A DNA stretch of 64,000 nt from Ehretia macrophylla (taxonomy: Eukaryota > Streptophyta > Magnoliopsida > Boraginales > Ehretiaceae), in NCBI GenBank assembly GCA_037974665.1, contig CM075778.1, forward strand, positions 29,731,001-29,795,000, read 5' to 3'. A model generated the notes under the pieces. The model worked only from the letters and a program-made list of their open reading frames with translations, made no database searches and was not told the origin of the DNA. Shown here piece after piece: positions 1 through 12,166 of the stretch (position 1 is the stretch's first letter; each line of letters begins with the position of its first letter). Position numbers and translations under genes: made by a program.

Positions 1-825
1 GTCCAATATTTTATAAGGTAGTCTAAGAATTTATGTTTTTTCAATATGGGACAAGTGCATATTCTAGCACTCCACCTCACATGTAACATGATTTGATAGA
101 AGTCACATGTGGAAAATTGAACATTCATGGACTTAATTTTGAGATGAGTCACACTTAAAAGATTGAATATACATGATAGATTAACACATGTGGAAGATTG
201 AAGATACATGGAATATAACACACGCGAAAGATTGAATATAAGTGGACCTGATTTGAGATGGTTCATACGCAGATGAATAAACTGGACCAAGGGCCCAACT
301 CTGATACCATATTAAAATAATTGGGGTTCTATTTTAAAACCAACTAGTACCAAGTAGAGTACCCCGGGATCATATAAGGTGGTCTTAGAGTTTCTTTTTT
401 TTCGATGTAGAACAAGTGTATATACTAACACTCCCCTTCATGTGTGACTTGATTTAAGAGGGGTCATATGTGAAATATTGAATTACACACAAGGAAAGGG
501 CCGTCACATGTGAAAATTTGAATTACACAAGTAAAAAGGGCCGCACGTGGAAGAGATTGATTTAAGAAGGGTCACTTGTGAAAGATTGAATTACACACAT
601 TTAAAGGGCCCCACGTGGAAGAGATTGAACACAAGCGGAAAGGTCAGCAGTGGAAGATTAACAAGATTAAACCATGTGCCTAACTTTCATACTATATTAA
701 GATAACTGGGGTTCCATTCTAAAACCAATTGGTGTTAAGTAGAGTAGTCCAGGATCTTATAAAGTGGTCTAAGAATTTATGTTTTTTCGATGTGAGAAAG
801 TGCATATTCTAACACTAATACTCTC
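1..825. repeat. Tandemly arranged dispersed repeat in intron 6, copy 1
   Basis: About two and a bit units of roughly 390 bases, each running from a 'gataattggggttc' start through 'aaaaccaatt', 'ggatcttataaggtggtct' and 'tctaacactcccc' to 'ctgataccat'. Inside a unit, short phrases such as 'cacatgtggaagattgaa' recur every 30-60 bases. The same arrangement sits in intron 6 of the two other FAR copies, so it predates the gene duplication. Confidence 0.75.
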
Positions 826-1625
826 TCTCTAAACTATTGAACATGACTGACACTCGAAATCATCGAAATTCCGCAACTCGAGAATCAAGAAACTTTGGTT
901 CAATTATGTTCACCCGACAATTAAAATTTTCTCTTTACCACATTTTATGCATTTTTCATTTTTAAGTTTTAGAACCTTCTTCTGCTAAATGTTAGACAAG
1001 CTACACATAACTAACTTGCAAATCATATTTTTTCAAAACCGATGACTTCAATTCTTTTTCCGTGCATGATAGATGTTCTTTGCTATGCTTACATAATGCT
1101 TTACACATTTCATCTGTGTTGATTCTTTTCTAGACACTTTGAGACAAAAAACCATTTTTTCTATTTAGAACTTAAGATACCATAAATAATAAGAGATTGT
1201 GTTGGGTTAAATAGGATTTGCTTTGATTCAAGATATATACATTGTATGCACTTATTCTAATAAGTTGAATAATTGGATCTTTATGCTAATTATGTATAAT
1301 TCAATGAATTCTTAATTGGTTAAATACGTATAAAAATAATACTTTAAATTTTATAGTATTTTGAAGCTTAACTTGGTCACTTAATGTGATAATATGATTA
1401 CTGTTAAGCAACAAGTTAAAAAAATATCTTTATAAATTAATAATTATTTTCTTATTGACAAAATAAATATCTACCTAAGTTAATAGAATTTAGGTGGTCT
1501 GAGAATTACATATACATATGCACCTATATAAGCTAAATCTGCTCAAAGGTAAAGAAAATTAACCTCATCAAACAAAGAATAGGAAGTAGTACATATACAT
1601 ATGAACCTATACAAAACTTCGTTAC
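1..1625 (-). other. Intron 6 of FAR-1 (3' part beyond window)
   Basis: Non-coding stretch downstream of FAR-1 exon 6. It aligns along its length with intron 6 of FAR-2 (15697-17755) and FAR-3 (27134-29253). Because position 1 matches about 16155 in FAR-2, exon 7 of FAR-1 is expected roughly 460 bases left of the window. The left half is the dispersed repeat described separately; the right half is AT-rich and has no coding signal. Confidence 0.85.
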
Positions 1626-1787
1626 CTTACGCCTTCAATCCAACCAGGAAAAGGTTCTTTGATAGTACTTGTTATAATTGTTGGGCGCAAGATAATGATA
1701 TCAAAATTTTCCTTTAGATGTCCTAAAATCATCTCCCCCATTGCTTTAGTAAATGTATACGTGTTTGGCCATCCATGTAGAGTTGCC
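1626..1787 (-). CDS. FAR: FAR-1 exon 6 (catalytic YxxxK)
   Basis: 162 bp, open; [14 protein letters not shown] carries the catalytic Tyr and Lys, followed by [16 protein letters not shown]. Acceptor CAG, donor GTAACG. Confidence 0.92.
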
Positions 1788-4570
1788 CTGAAGAAATTCT
1801 TCATGTAAGAACTAAATAAAATACAAACTGGTATAGTGAACAAAGAAAAAACAAATTGAGTTTATGGAGAAAGAATAGTGAAGAAAGAAAAAGCAAATTT
1901 TTTTTTAGAATTGTGTGAATCAATAAACTATTTTGACCAAAAAAAAAAAAGGACACATGATCATGTGAAATAGAAGGAGCTAAAAAAGTAAATTAGAGAA
2001 GTTCGTTTACTATCCATTAGTGATACCATTATCTTAGAAATAATCCTAGATGTCACGTTATATTTATCACATAAATATCACATCTTACGTGTATACCTAG
2101 TTGTCATATTAACTTAAGAAATTTTTTTAATTCTCTCTCTTCTTTTAACATACCAACTAAGCATATATATAGGATCGAATGTAATATTTGGATGATAAAA
2201 ATAAGCATACAAAATAAGTCTTGTCCATGACATATGATCCCTCTCTGGCTATTGATCTTCGAGAAATTAGGAAAAAGAAAATGATGTTTCAATCTTGCAT
2301 ACGAAATTGCATATGATCCCGCTCAGATTTTCCTAGAAGTGATTACATGAATCTTGTATATGCATGTAAGTGGGAGGCCTACCATGCTGCTCGGATAACA
2401 CTCATGATGGTTATGTCTTAGTATTCAGAATGAAAGAAGCTTAATTGCATTTTTACTCATGTAATGCTACTAAAACTTTTATTGTTGATAAGTTCATCAA
2501 TTGTTTCTTTTTTGGTAATAATGAAAATCTGAATTCACATACATCATGTCCATCAAGGACGGATGTGTATTGAGATGAGTAGGGCAGTATTTTTTAAAGA
2601 AATGTACATCCATAAAGTACGTACTTTTAGTCTGAAAATTTAATTTAGATCCCACTAAAAAAAATTATTTGTATGTTATATCATATTGTATGTTTTTAGT
2701 TTACAGTGAACAAAAATCTTAAATTTGCTTCTAACATCGTGATGCACTAATTGTGTGTTTTAGATAGATACTAACCTTTGTTTGCCTAACTCTTTTAAGG
2801 CTGATGTTATATCCTTTTCAGTAGCTTGCTGAGCTTGAAGTTCTCTTAGTCTTTCATCCACTAGCTTCTTCTCTGCATCAATATCAAGATACGAGGCAGA
2901 GGCTCCATGGAGTGTCTCCCCCATTTGGAAAGGTTTCTCTGGTATGATTCCTATGTTCTGATCACCGCAAACATAGGCTACACAGTGATTTAACTTTTAA
3001 GCATTAGTAACACGTTGCTTTCATATATTCAAATTTGGAATTTGGATGAAGCAATCTTAACAATTTTAGTATATGTTTCAATCCATTCTTCTTGAAAAAA
3101 AAGTGAGGGATAGAAAGTGGAGCTTCTTCAGTGACCACTTAATTTAAAAGTTTAAACTGTTAGATAGTATATATTTAATTAATTTAATATCTCTTATGCG
3201 TCCCCTCACGTGCAAGCTATGCATGTAATAAACGAGATTCTAGTAGCGAGACTTATGTCTCCAACAGGCCCCAAGAAGAGACTGAACTTATAACTTTGGA
3301 TTTTTGATACCATCTTAAATGAATACTTGATCTAAAAGTTTAAGTTGTTAAATAGTATGTAATTAATTAAGAGAGGTAGTACTAAGTACTAACCAGTAGA
3401 TATATGGATAAGCAGCTCTACTTTCGAACATTTTTTGGCGAAGTTTAGAACATTTACTGCTCCGAAAGCATTGATACCCAAGGCAACATCATACCTGAAT
3501 ATTAACACCCAAAAGACATTTAAGAGTTAAACTTCATTTCTCTTGCTGTATATTCAACCTATACTTCTAATATTACCTTTCGAAAAACCTTGTTGTGGCA
3601 GCAGAATTAACAACAACGTCTATTTCTCTCCACATATCATTTCTCAAATCGGAATCTTGAATCCCTAAGTTCTCACAAGCAACGTCACCAGGAACTGGAA
3701 CCACTTTGTCTGCGAGAAGGGGTCTCAAGTTGGCACCCCATTTCTCCTTTAAGACTTTAAATAGCTCGGTTTCAATGACCAGCAGGTACATAATAACAAG
3801 GTTCCTTAAAGGGCTTCTGTAGTCTATTGTAATTTACAGAAAAAAGCTTTTTTTTTATGCGTAATTGGCATGATAAAATAACATACTTTTTTATTTTTCT
3901 CTCTTCTTTTTGCATGCCCCAACTAAGCATTTACATATGAGATGACAAATAGGTGAAAGAAATGGGGTAATATCTAGCATTTCGCTTAGTTACAAAAATC
4001 ATTACAGCATAAGAAGTAGGCTATAAAGCACTAGTGAAAGGGAAAAAAAGACATTCATATCCTAGCGTAGGAGTGATAGGATAAATGGAAGGCACAAAAG
4101 TATAGAAACGACTGTAAAGGAGCGAATGGTGACACAGCCAAAATGTTGGTAGTAAAGATGCTTATTGCTTAATCCACTTAAAAGATGTGAAGGTACGAAC
4201 CTTATCATATAATCTTTGGGTAGCTGACACGACATCTGCTGCTCTCATTAGAAGGAAGAGCTTGTTGATGTTTGGTTGAATGCGAAGTATCCGTTCCACT
4301 AGCACTGCATCGATATCATAGTCATGCGAATTACTTTACAGAAGTTACTCTACGAAGTTATAACTATGCGGGGCTCCAAATTACAAAAGCTGGAGGGGAG
4401 AGAGAAGGGAGATGAGGTGCGAACGGAGCAATTTATTCTGTTTGAAGTAGAAGAATTTGCTGAAACTCCATAAAACGCTAATAGAGAGTACCTTTTGCTA
4501 GAAAGCCAGTGGCGCCTGTGATCAATATAGTCTTGCCCTCAAGAAACTGATAAATGCTGCCGGATTCCAT
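1626..4570 (-). CDS. FAR: Fatty acyl-CoA reductase FAR-1, exons 1-6 (3' end outside window)
   Basis: Alcohol-forming fatty acyl-CoA reductase: NADPH-dependent reduction of long-chain acyl-CoA to primary alcohol, usually ER-associated, feeding cuticular wax, suberin or seed-coat lipids. Exons (minus): 4492-4570, 4201-4304, 3577-3779, 3394-3494, 2776-2977, 1626-1787. The reading frame starts MESGSIYQF and has the Rossmann motif TGATGF at residues 18-23, the family block [13 protein letters not shown], and the active-site YxxxK as YTFTK at about residues 240-244, then [11 protein letters not shown]. Phases join cleanly through exon 6. Residues after that, including the C-terminal FAR domain, lie left of the window. 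There is no plastid transit peptide, unlike MS2/FAR2. The one visible fault is the exon-3 acceptor, TG instead of AG at 3781-3780. Family assignment is firm; whether it is functional is open. Confidence 0.93.
2776..2977 (-). CDS. FAR: FAR-1 exon 5
   Basis: 202 bp, open; [19 protein letters not shown] and a charged helix ending in GKQR. Acceptor TAG, donor GTTAGT. Confidence 0.92.
3394..3494 (-). CDS. FAR: FAR-1 exon 4
   Basis: 101 bp, reads [20 protein letters not shown] and ends HISTG across the junction; acceptor CAG, donor GTTAGT. Confidence 0.92.
3577..3779 (-). CDS. FAR: FAR-1 exon 3 (acceptor mutated)
   Basis: 203 bp, open, with VPVPGDV and the family's [10 protein letters not shown] block. 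Donor GTAATA is intact. The acceptor reads CTG where FAR-2 has CAG (the base at 3781 differs). An AG 15 bases into the exon could serve as an in-frame substitute with loss of five residues. Confidence 0.88.
4201..4304 (-). CDS. FAR: FAR-1 exon 2
   Basis: 104 bp, reads [19 protein letters not shown]. Acceptor GATGCAG and donor GTTCGT are intact. Confidence 0.92.
4492..4570 (-). CDS. FAR: FAR-1 exon 1 (start codon, Rossmann motif)
   Basis: ATG at 4570-4568, 26 codons plus one base, encoding the nucleotide-binding TGATGFLAK. Donor GTACTC. Same length (79 bp) as FAR-2 exon 1. Confidence 0.92.
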
Positions 4571-4652
4571 TTGTGAAACTGATAAATGGACTCACGTAAT
4601 ATGATTTGCGGATTCAAATCAAACACCCATGTTCTTATATGTATTACTGATG

Positions 4653-4662
4653 CCTTTATATA
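4653..4662 (-). promoter_or_regulatory. TATA box of FAR-1
   Basis: TATATAAAG on the minus strand, about 85 bases upstream of the ATG at 4570. The paralogue FAR-2 has a TATA run at the same distance, so the core promoter was duplicated with the gene. Confidence 0.6.
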
Positions 4663-4854
4663 CAAGCAAACTTTTTCTGCTTTGGCTTAAAAAAGGTCAT
4701 TGGAATCGTCGCGCCATAGAATAGATATGCTACTTGCCATTTCGGCCAACATATAGAAGACAACATAGATTAAGCTGCTAGCTATTCAGGGCAGCCGCCT
4801 TCCCCTATGTTAGGAGCTATTCCAGAAGGTGGTGGGTCAAATTCACAAACTGTT

Positions 4855-6030
4855 CCAGCTTGTTTGGATTATATTTTTTAAAGGAAAGTAAAGGAAGGGG
4901 AGGGATTAAGTAATTATTTCTTCGTTTGGATTAAGAATTACAGCGGTTTGGTTAATTGCGGTTTTTGAAAAAAATCGAAATTGAAACTGTTTAGTATAAT
5001 CGAAACCCGAAACCGAAACCGAAAAAAAAAACCGATGGTTTTAAAAACTATTATCCAAAACTGAAATCGACAAGTATAAAAAAATCGCAGATAACTGAAA
5101 TCGAAACCGCTAAATTAAAAAAAAATTAATTTAAATTGAAAAAAGCCCAAAAATATTTTAAAAATATTAATTTAAATGTAAAAAAAATTAAAAATACAAT
5201 AAATCAAAATCCATAAATATTAATTTAAATAGTATTTTTTTTAGTTGGGCACTTGGGCTAAGCCTAATAACTTTTTTTTGTTGTTTCTTTTTGAATAATT
5301 GTATTGGGCCTTAATTAAAAAAAAAAAAAAACTCATTTTTAATTCTCTATTGAAATAATTTTAGATATTAGTATAAAACTAATTTTTATATTTTTGCCAA
5401 CTATAAATATTATATTATATATGTAGATATATATACACATTATATATTATATAATAAATTAATAATCAGATTTCGGGTTTCGATTTTTTTTTAACATTTA
5501 AAACTAAAATCTATCAGTTTACCCATCTGTTACTACTTATAAAAATCAAAATCTATCGGTTTATCCATCGATTTTTGTTATCAAATTTTTATCGGGCGGA
5601 TACCCGTCGGTTTCAGTTACAGCGGTTACCCATTGTCATCTCTACTTTATTTTAAGATTTAGTAAAGGATTTGGAAGGATTCCAAATCCCTTTCATTTCT
5701 TTTAATGAGAAGCATTTTACAATTTTTTCAATTTGGGGTAAAATAGGGGGAAAGGAAAATAAAATATATAAAAAGACTAATTTATCCTTAACCCTTTCTA
5801 TGGATTATCTAATAAGAAAGAAAGTAAGGTAATTTTTCATCTAAAATTATCCTTTCATTTCCTATACTTCTATAATCCAAACAAAGAATTGTAAATTTCT
5901 TTCATTTCCTTTCCCATATTACTTTTTTGCAATCCAAACAAGAAACTTCTTTTCCTTTCCTTTCCTTTATTTTTCTTCCTGTACCTTAATTTCCTTTCCT
6001 CTCCCATGTGCAACCCAAACATGGGGGAAA
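4855..6030. mobile_element. Insertion absent from the paralogous upstream region (TIR-like)
   Basis: In FAR-2 the flanks 'aattcacaaact' and 'tgaatggtgac' are nearly adjacent (24444-24470); here they are separated by about 1.2 kb. The insert starts with 'gtttggatta' followed by a purine-rich tract and ends with the pyrimidine-rich counterpart and 'caacccaaacatgg', so the ends are loosely inverted. A second repeat rich in 'cggttt/aaaccg' (about 4942-5640) appears nested inside. No transposase and no clear target duplication seen. Confidence 0.45.
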
Positions 6031-6512
6031 GGTGAATGGTGACCCCTAGTGAAATTATAATCCTGAATTCATCATTTTCTTTCATTAGGCTATCTTCAAA
6101 ATTGAAATATAATTAAAAATTCACAATCCAAAACTTATTTTATTTTTGTATATTTAATACTAAAATCTCGCAAACAACACTCCCAGTTTTCTCTTTAACA
6201 ATCTGTTCAAATTGCTATTATGAGAAGAAAAGAAACCAAAAGGCCAACAAGAAAGAAAGAAGTAAAATAAAATACAAGAAAATTCTCCCATTTTATTTGG
6301 ATTGATAAAGAAAGGAAATAATAAACAAATAGAAAAAAAAGTAATAGCTAACATCTTGTTCGGGAAAAAGAATAGAAGGGAAAGCTAAGAGAGTTGGAAT
6401 CATTTTATAACAAATGAATGGGCTTTACCCTCATTTTGGAGAAACATGAAACTGTTTTAGTAAATATATTGCAATCAGGGGAGAAGGAATAGAGAATATA
6501 ATATTGATTATT

Positions 6513-6956
6513 AGGGTAAATTTTACAAATAGTCTCTATTGTTTGTACTATTTTTTTAATTTCGCTCTTATTGTTTCAAAAGTAACGCGTTCAGTTCTCC
6601 AAAATTGTAAACATTTCAATTAAGTACCCAATATTTATATTTTATTTCAATTTTATCCTTTTTATTTCAAAACTAAGGTACTTACTCCACAAAGTATGTA
6701 AAAAATTTCATTTTAGTCCTTGTAGTGTTATTTGTACATAAAACTTTGGGAACAAATTAAAAAAAGTTAAAATATTAAGGACTAGATTGAAAATTTTTGT
6801 AAATTTTGAATACTATGCACATCACTTTTGTAATAATAGGAATGAAATTAAAAATATATATATAAATATTAGAGACTAAACGCGTCATTTTTAAAATAAT
6901 TACGTTGAAAATAAGAAAACTTGCCAATATTAAAAACCATTTATGAAATTTGTCCT
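6513..6956. mobile_element. MITE-like element with long terminal inverted repeats
   Basis: The left end AGGGTAAATTTTACAAATAG is matched in inverse by the right end (AGGACAAATTTCATAAATGG on the minus strand). The similarity continues about 85 bases inward to a shared ACGCGTT. No ORF. Target duplication not resolved. Confidence 0.55.
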
Positions 6957-7503
6957 CGACTATATTTAAAAGGCTTGAATACAAATCCCGTCACAAGCAA
7001 CAGAACGTTTAGGATCTTTTCATTAACATCATTTAATTATTTTCTCAATTAACATAGTGTAAAGACATCTTTAGATTTGTTGTACTTTTAGTGCTTTGTC
7101 CACTAATCTCTATCATTGACTTTCAAAACCATCTAAAATGAGCGCTAAAAATATCAAACAGGTGTTAGAAGATGAAATTGATTTTTATGCTTGATAATTG
7201 CAATAAAAAATCTTTAATGTAAACAAAAGCATATCATTTACAAATAAATTGATCATATTCCATCAAAACATTTTTATTTAATAACTTGGTTGAAATACAA
7301 CCAAGACTTTTGGCTTTGGATCTTGAATTTTAGAATATCCTTCTTTGTCCTCTTATAGAAGACAATGTCATTCTCATGATGTTACAGAATCTATTATTAA
7401 CTTAAAGGATATTGAATGACATACTTATAGTTTCGGATTTCTTTTCGAATACCCATCAACATTAAATTTACAATAGTTTTCTGGAGGTCACACCCTACTA
7501 AAA

Positions 7504-7657
7504 TTACTTCATCAGGTATTTTTTGACTCCATGAAGGTGTGTACTCATAAAGTATTCCTCCCACTTAATGCTCTTTGAATCAATGGACAAAATGTCAGCA
7601 TCAATGTTGCTTTCTCTTATCATCATCAGTAATTTCTCGGAATTCGCATCATCAAAG
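7504..7657 (-). pseudogene. FAR: FAR-2 exon 10 (C-terminus)
   Basis: 154 bp; FDDANSEKLLMM, SIKWEEYFMSTHLHGVKKYL, stop TAA. Acceptor ACAG intact. Confidence 0.9.
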
Positions 7658-7791
7658 CTGTGTAGAATAAGTATTTATTAATATAAAAATTCCTTCAATC
7701 AAGATAAATTAAATTGTAGAAATTTTCCTTGACAAAAAAAAAATTGTAGAAATTTTGTCTTTAAGAGTAAATATTGACAAGATAGACATAC

Positions 7792-7919
7792 ATTCCCTTG
7801 AAAAACACAAATGGTTCGTAAGCTTCTGCAAGACGCATAACATGATTCATACTTCGTTTGAGTTTGTTATGTTGGTCTTCAAAATGTCGACAAGATACCA
7901 TATTCACCAACTTTGATAC
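7792..7919 (-). pseudogene. FAR: FAR-2 exon 9
   Basis: 128 bp; LVNMVSCRHFEDQHNKLKRS then MRLAEAYEPFVFFKG, the family block preceding FDD. Acceptor TAG, donor GTATGT. Confidence 0.88.
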
Positions 7920-9200
7920 CTATAAAATAAATGTGTAAATCATTGTGCCTATAACTACAAAGTGCAAGTAATTCCAAAAAACATGTGAAACTTTCAAAAC
8001 AACGTATATGTACTTGTATCTTGTATGTTTGATCTTTGCTGTATGGAGAAGTGTCAAAGACATTTATAATGTGAGACTATCTATTTAATTATTTCTAGTA
8101 TGCTAACAAAATAAAAAGGAGAAAAAGATGTACAAATGATCATTTAATTTGTTGCTCTTTCCTTGCATAAAAGGGCATGATTATCCTTAATTCTTTGTCC
8201 TATTTTTTAAATGATTTTCGTGGGCATAGAAATTTTACGTAGAAAATTACTTACATAGTAAAGTGTATATTACAAAGCGCATTATTAGTAAGAAACTAAA
8301 AGACAAATATGGCTAGCTCCTAAGGAAGACTCAGCTATTAATCAAATTTATTTACAATTCGGATATACCTCACATAAAAGCAGTGGCGGGTGTGTTTGCA
8401 GTCCGCATTGGCCAAAGAAAAAGTTAAAAATTCTATAAATTATTTTTATAGAAAAAAAACATTAAATAAGTATGTACTTTTAGTTAAAAATATGAATTAA
8501 TTATTGAAAATGGATCTAGCACATACATGTAAAGGACACATAAAACTTTTAATATAGGTTAGACTTAGTCTACATTCACGGACATCTAAGCCCCGATACA
8601 TTTTCTTGAATTCAGTTACTAACCGACTCTTACAACTACGTAGTTGGGTAGAAATTAAAACAAATTAAACCAAAAGTGTTAAGGGTCTGTCTCCATTCCG
8701 CTTGTAATTTTGGTGCCGGACTGGAGACACACCTTTCTTTATATATATAGAAAAAATAAAAATAAAAACATACCAAGTCGTTATGTATGAACTTGGCAAA
8801 TTCCAGCCACTTGAACCATTTTAATTCTTTTTTTAACTTGTATTTAAATTTTTAAATTTATTTTGGTTTATTTCATTATATATATCTTTGTATATAATGC
8901 CAATTATATGTATATGTATTGTGATTTTAGAATTTTTTTAATACTTTCATGTTTTTTGGGATTATAATTGTATTATGTATATGTCATATATATGTATGTA
9001 TAAATAATAGATTGAGGTAAATATATATATTTTGGAAGTTTTTTCAAGATTTTAACCTTTTTTTAAAAAAAATCAGCTTTATTTGATGCTTTTCTATATA
9101 TATATATATACACAAATATGAAAGAAAAACATCAAATAAAGCTGAAATTCATGATTTTAAGTTGTTTTTAAAAAATTTCAGCTTTATTTATTTCTTTTTT

Positions 9201-9204
<4 letters not shown>

Positions 9205-9250
<46 letters not shown>

Positions 9251-9264
9251 TATATGTGTGTGTA
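9205..9264. repeat. TA/TG microsatellite
   Basis: Uninterrupted TA dinucleotides (9205-9244), then CATATATATATGTGTGTGTA. Confidence 0.9.
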
Positions 9265-9349
9265 TAATGTTTTTTAATTTCAATTTTTATAGCAAATTTG
9301 ACATAATCAGAATTTATAACTTCACTGATTTTATATATTTTTAAAAAAA

Positions 9350-9653
9350 AAAAAAAAATGATGGAAAGGAGACAAAATGTGAAGGAGATGGAACGGAGAC
9401 GGAAAAGTGACGAAATAGATACGAAAATGTGACAAAAGGTGAAGGAAACAAATTGAACACGATTTTCTTACAGAGACGAACATCATTTGCGATGAAACGG
9501 GGACGAATATATTTTCGTCTCCATTTGAGATGAAATTCAAAACTTGCGACGATTCAAGAGGCCACAGCCGAGTTTCGTCTCCGTTCCGTCTCCTTTCCAA
9601 ATTGGAGACGGAAATGTGTTGTCTCCCTTTCCGAAATTTCTTACAGTGTACAT
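9350..9653. mobile_element. Possible CACTA-type terminal fragment
   Basis: The right edge read on the minus strand is CACTGTAAGAAATTTCGG, resembling En/Spm (CACTA) termini. Inward are many short direct and inverted 'gagacgg/ccgtctc' repeats, typical of subterminal arrays. A partner terminus was not found, so this is tentative. Confidence 0.3.
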
Positions 9654-10168
9654 AGCTTGAATAGCTTGGAGTGCTTTGATACAAAACCATCAAAGTCAAT
9701 TTATACTAGTAGATAGGAAAATTAAGAGACACATACTAAATACATCTAGAAAAACTAAGAAACACATACTAAATACATCTCTTCATAACATTCAATTGTT
9801 TCTTCAATTAATCCACTAAATACTTTTAACCGTTGATATGCTTGATATTCATTTCCCCATAACTCCAAGAATCAAATAGTCATCTTGGGATTTGGTTTGT
9901 ATTCTCCTATATTATAGCCCCACCGAAAAAAAAATTATATATTTATATAGTTCAAAAATTATGAATTTTAGTCCTTATTGAAAAAAATTCCTAAATTCTC
10001 CGCTTGTATAAAAGAATTATAAGAACTATTTAGTGGACATGCTGGTGATGAAAACGATTAATTTGGATCATGACATCTCTAATATATTCCATGTAGAAGA
10101 TTATCTCATGTATAACATACAATCCTGTGATCAAATATACATGGCTGAGGCCGAAAAGTTTGTGTAAT

Positions 10169-10173
10169 ATTAC
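10169..10173. repeat. Target-site duplication of element A (left)
   Basis: ATTAC, identical to 15041-15045. Confidence 0.85.
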
Positions 10174-10990
10174 TGAAAGTTTCTGGTTATTAGCTTGTTG
10201 TAACAGAAGCTAAAACAAAATAAATAAATGCATGCAGAAAGTAAGGACACCAAAATTTAACGTGGTTCAACCGTGCGGTCTACGTCCACAGGCCCTCCCC
10301 TGGTCCAACAAACCTATTTCATTAATAAATCACAAGTTACAATATCAATGGACTTACACAAGTAAAGACTATCTCTTGACTTTGACGCCTTGATGACGAA
10401 CTCTTTAATGAACCTAGGTTTGGCGAGCTCCCCTTGACTTGCAACGTTCTCTCCCGAGAACTACACATTCTTCTCCCGAAGAATGAATAGAACAATAACA
10501 AACTAAAAACTCTTCCAATCAAATATTAAACCAATAACCATAGCGGAAGTATTAATAAGCTGTCTGTTTCACAGTCTGCTGCAGCAATACATGGATTATC
10601 AGATTTCCTCTGTTACTGTCTTCTGTTGCAACACATCGTCAATCAACTGCAGCAAAACCTGACAACTCAAAAATATTCAAATAAATTCTCGTTTCCAGCT
10701 CTCTTTCTCCACTCTTTTCAGTCATGTGAGGCCCTGTATATATGCTGAATTAGTTGCCTAAACCTCCACAAGGTAATCCGTGCTTGAGCCTTGAGTTGTA
10801 TGGAAAGACTTTGTCTCCAAGTAATTCTTTAAATAAGGCAACCTTCCTTTCTTGAAAAAGAAAACTTCAATCACCTTTAATGTAGATGTTAATTTGCCTT
10901 TTCAACTCTCTTATAAATATGGTAAACCTGTCAATCATAATTCTCCAAACATATATGCATATAAGATAATTAAATTCAGTCAAAGCATAA
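10174..10990 (-). repeat. Element A 3' LTR (start replaced)
   Basis: Matches 14153-14969 closely. Beyond 10990 similarity to the other LTR stops: the expected first ~70 bases of U3 are replaced by 10991-11134, which carries several ATCAGAG repeats. The polypurine-like tract AAAAAAGGGGAGATA follows at about 11137-11151 (minus). Confidence 0.82.
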
Positions 10991-11140
10991 TATATCAGAG
11001 TATCAGAGCATAGACTAAACATCCAGAATAAACAAACTATATCAGAGTAAGGATAAAAAGTTCAGAATCAGAGTAATGAACATAAGAACATCAGAGCAAA
11101 AAAAATATCCAACAACACAAGATATATAATCCCATTTATC

Positions 11141-12166
11141 TCCCCTTTTTTGTCAAACAAAGACAAGGGGTTAGTCACACCAAGCTCTCCCTGAACATCA
11201 GCTCCTGCTGCAATAGAAACGGAATTGTAGTGCGCCCCCCTGAGTATCTGCGTGATGTGTGCCCATTAATTTCCCACTTAAAATTTTAGTTATGACATAT
11301 CAACAAAAAGTGGTAACAACTCTGCTCCTGCTGCAGCACTTGTTCACCAGATAGAAAAGCTGTGCTGCGACAAAACTGTTAGTTTTTCAATTTTGATGCA
11401 ACAAACCCATAACTAACAGATAGGCAAAATTTGTGCTATAGCAAATTGCGACCAGACTAAGTTCCAAAAACTTGGTGTATGAGATTATGTTGCAACATAT
11501 TCCACACTTTGACGTTCAACCCTCAAGATTATTTTGACCCTTAAAAAAGTTTAGAATTTAAAAACAAACAAATTCTCATGAGTATGAACTCTGAGTCACC
11601 ACTCAAGCTTCTACTAATCACATGCATAAATCAAACAAGAATTTCAAGTGTGGACCATGTGTGTGTGTGTTTCATGTACAAACGATTCTAGACGGTCTTC
11701 AACATCTATCACACCAGTCAGATTAGAAGCAATACTTGTTCCAACATACCTGGTCATCTAATCACCCCTACAGGATTTTTTTTATAACCTTCTTTCACAC
11801 AAAAATTTCAATTTTTTTTTTTCTTGGTACAGTGGCTTTCACTCTAGAACCATTTTTTGTAGTTTTAGGTAGCCCTTTCCATTCCAACTTTTGCTGCCAT
11901 ATCCTGCAAATGATTTTTGTCTTTTGGCAAGGTGAATAGAATTTAGGAATGAATCTCAAAGAGACTTCTCTTTCATAGATCTCCAGTCGTCAAGTAAGCT
12001 CACAATCTTTTCCTGTGGAGATTTTAATCTAAGATTCATCAAAATGACATGTACATGAAGTGCATTGATAATATGGTTCCACAAATGAAATCACTAGCTG
12101 ATTTATACATATAACTTTCAATGCTCTAGTGATGAACTAATGCACATACACACAAACTATTAAATC
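11141..12166. other. Element A 3' untranslated region
   Basis: Between the pol stop and the polypurine tract. No open frame of note. Contains several copies of TTGCAACA or CTGCTGCA. There is no envelope-like frame here, in contrast to element B. Confidence 0.6.

Larger units (their letters stand above)
4663..7503. other. Intergenic region between FAR-1 promoter and FAR-2 end
   Basis: No gene. About 6030-6500 aligns with 24450-24960 upstream of FAR-2, so it is the ancestral FAR upstream region. It is interrupted by a segment absent from the FAR-2 side (4855-6030) and followed by a MITE-like element (6513-6956). 6957-7503 is AT-rich with no coding signal. Confidence 0.7.
7920..10168 (-). other. 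FAR-2 intron 8, part left of element A
   Basis: AT-rich, non-coding. The matching intron of FAR-3 is only about 215 bp, so this stretch holds roughly 2 kb of extra DNA. Visible inside: a 'cagtggcggg' motif near 8386 like hAT-derived fragments, a TA microsatellite, and a purine-rich segment ending in a CACTA-like terminus. Confidence 0.6.

Noticed and set aside
1..825. CRISPR-like spaced repeats
   Set aside because: Repeats vary in length and spacing, are in an intron of a plant gene, and have no cas genes nearby.
9162..9344. Plus-strand frame over the TA microsatellite
   Set aside because: Translation is an Ile-Tyr run from the simple repeat.
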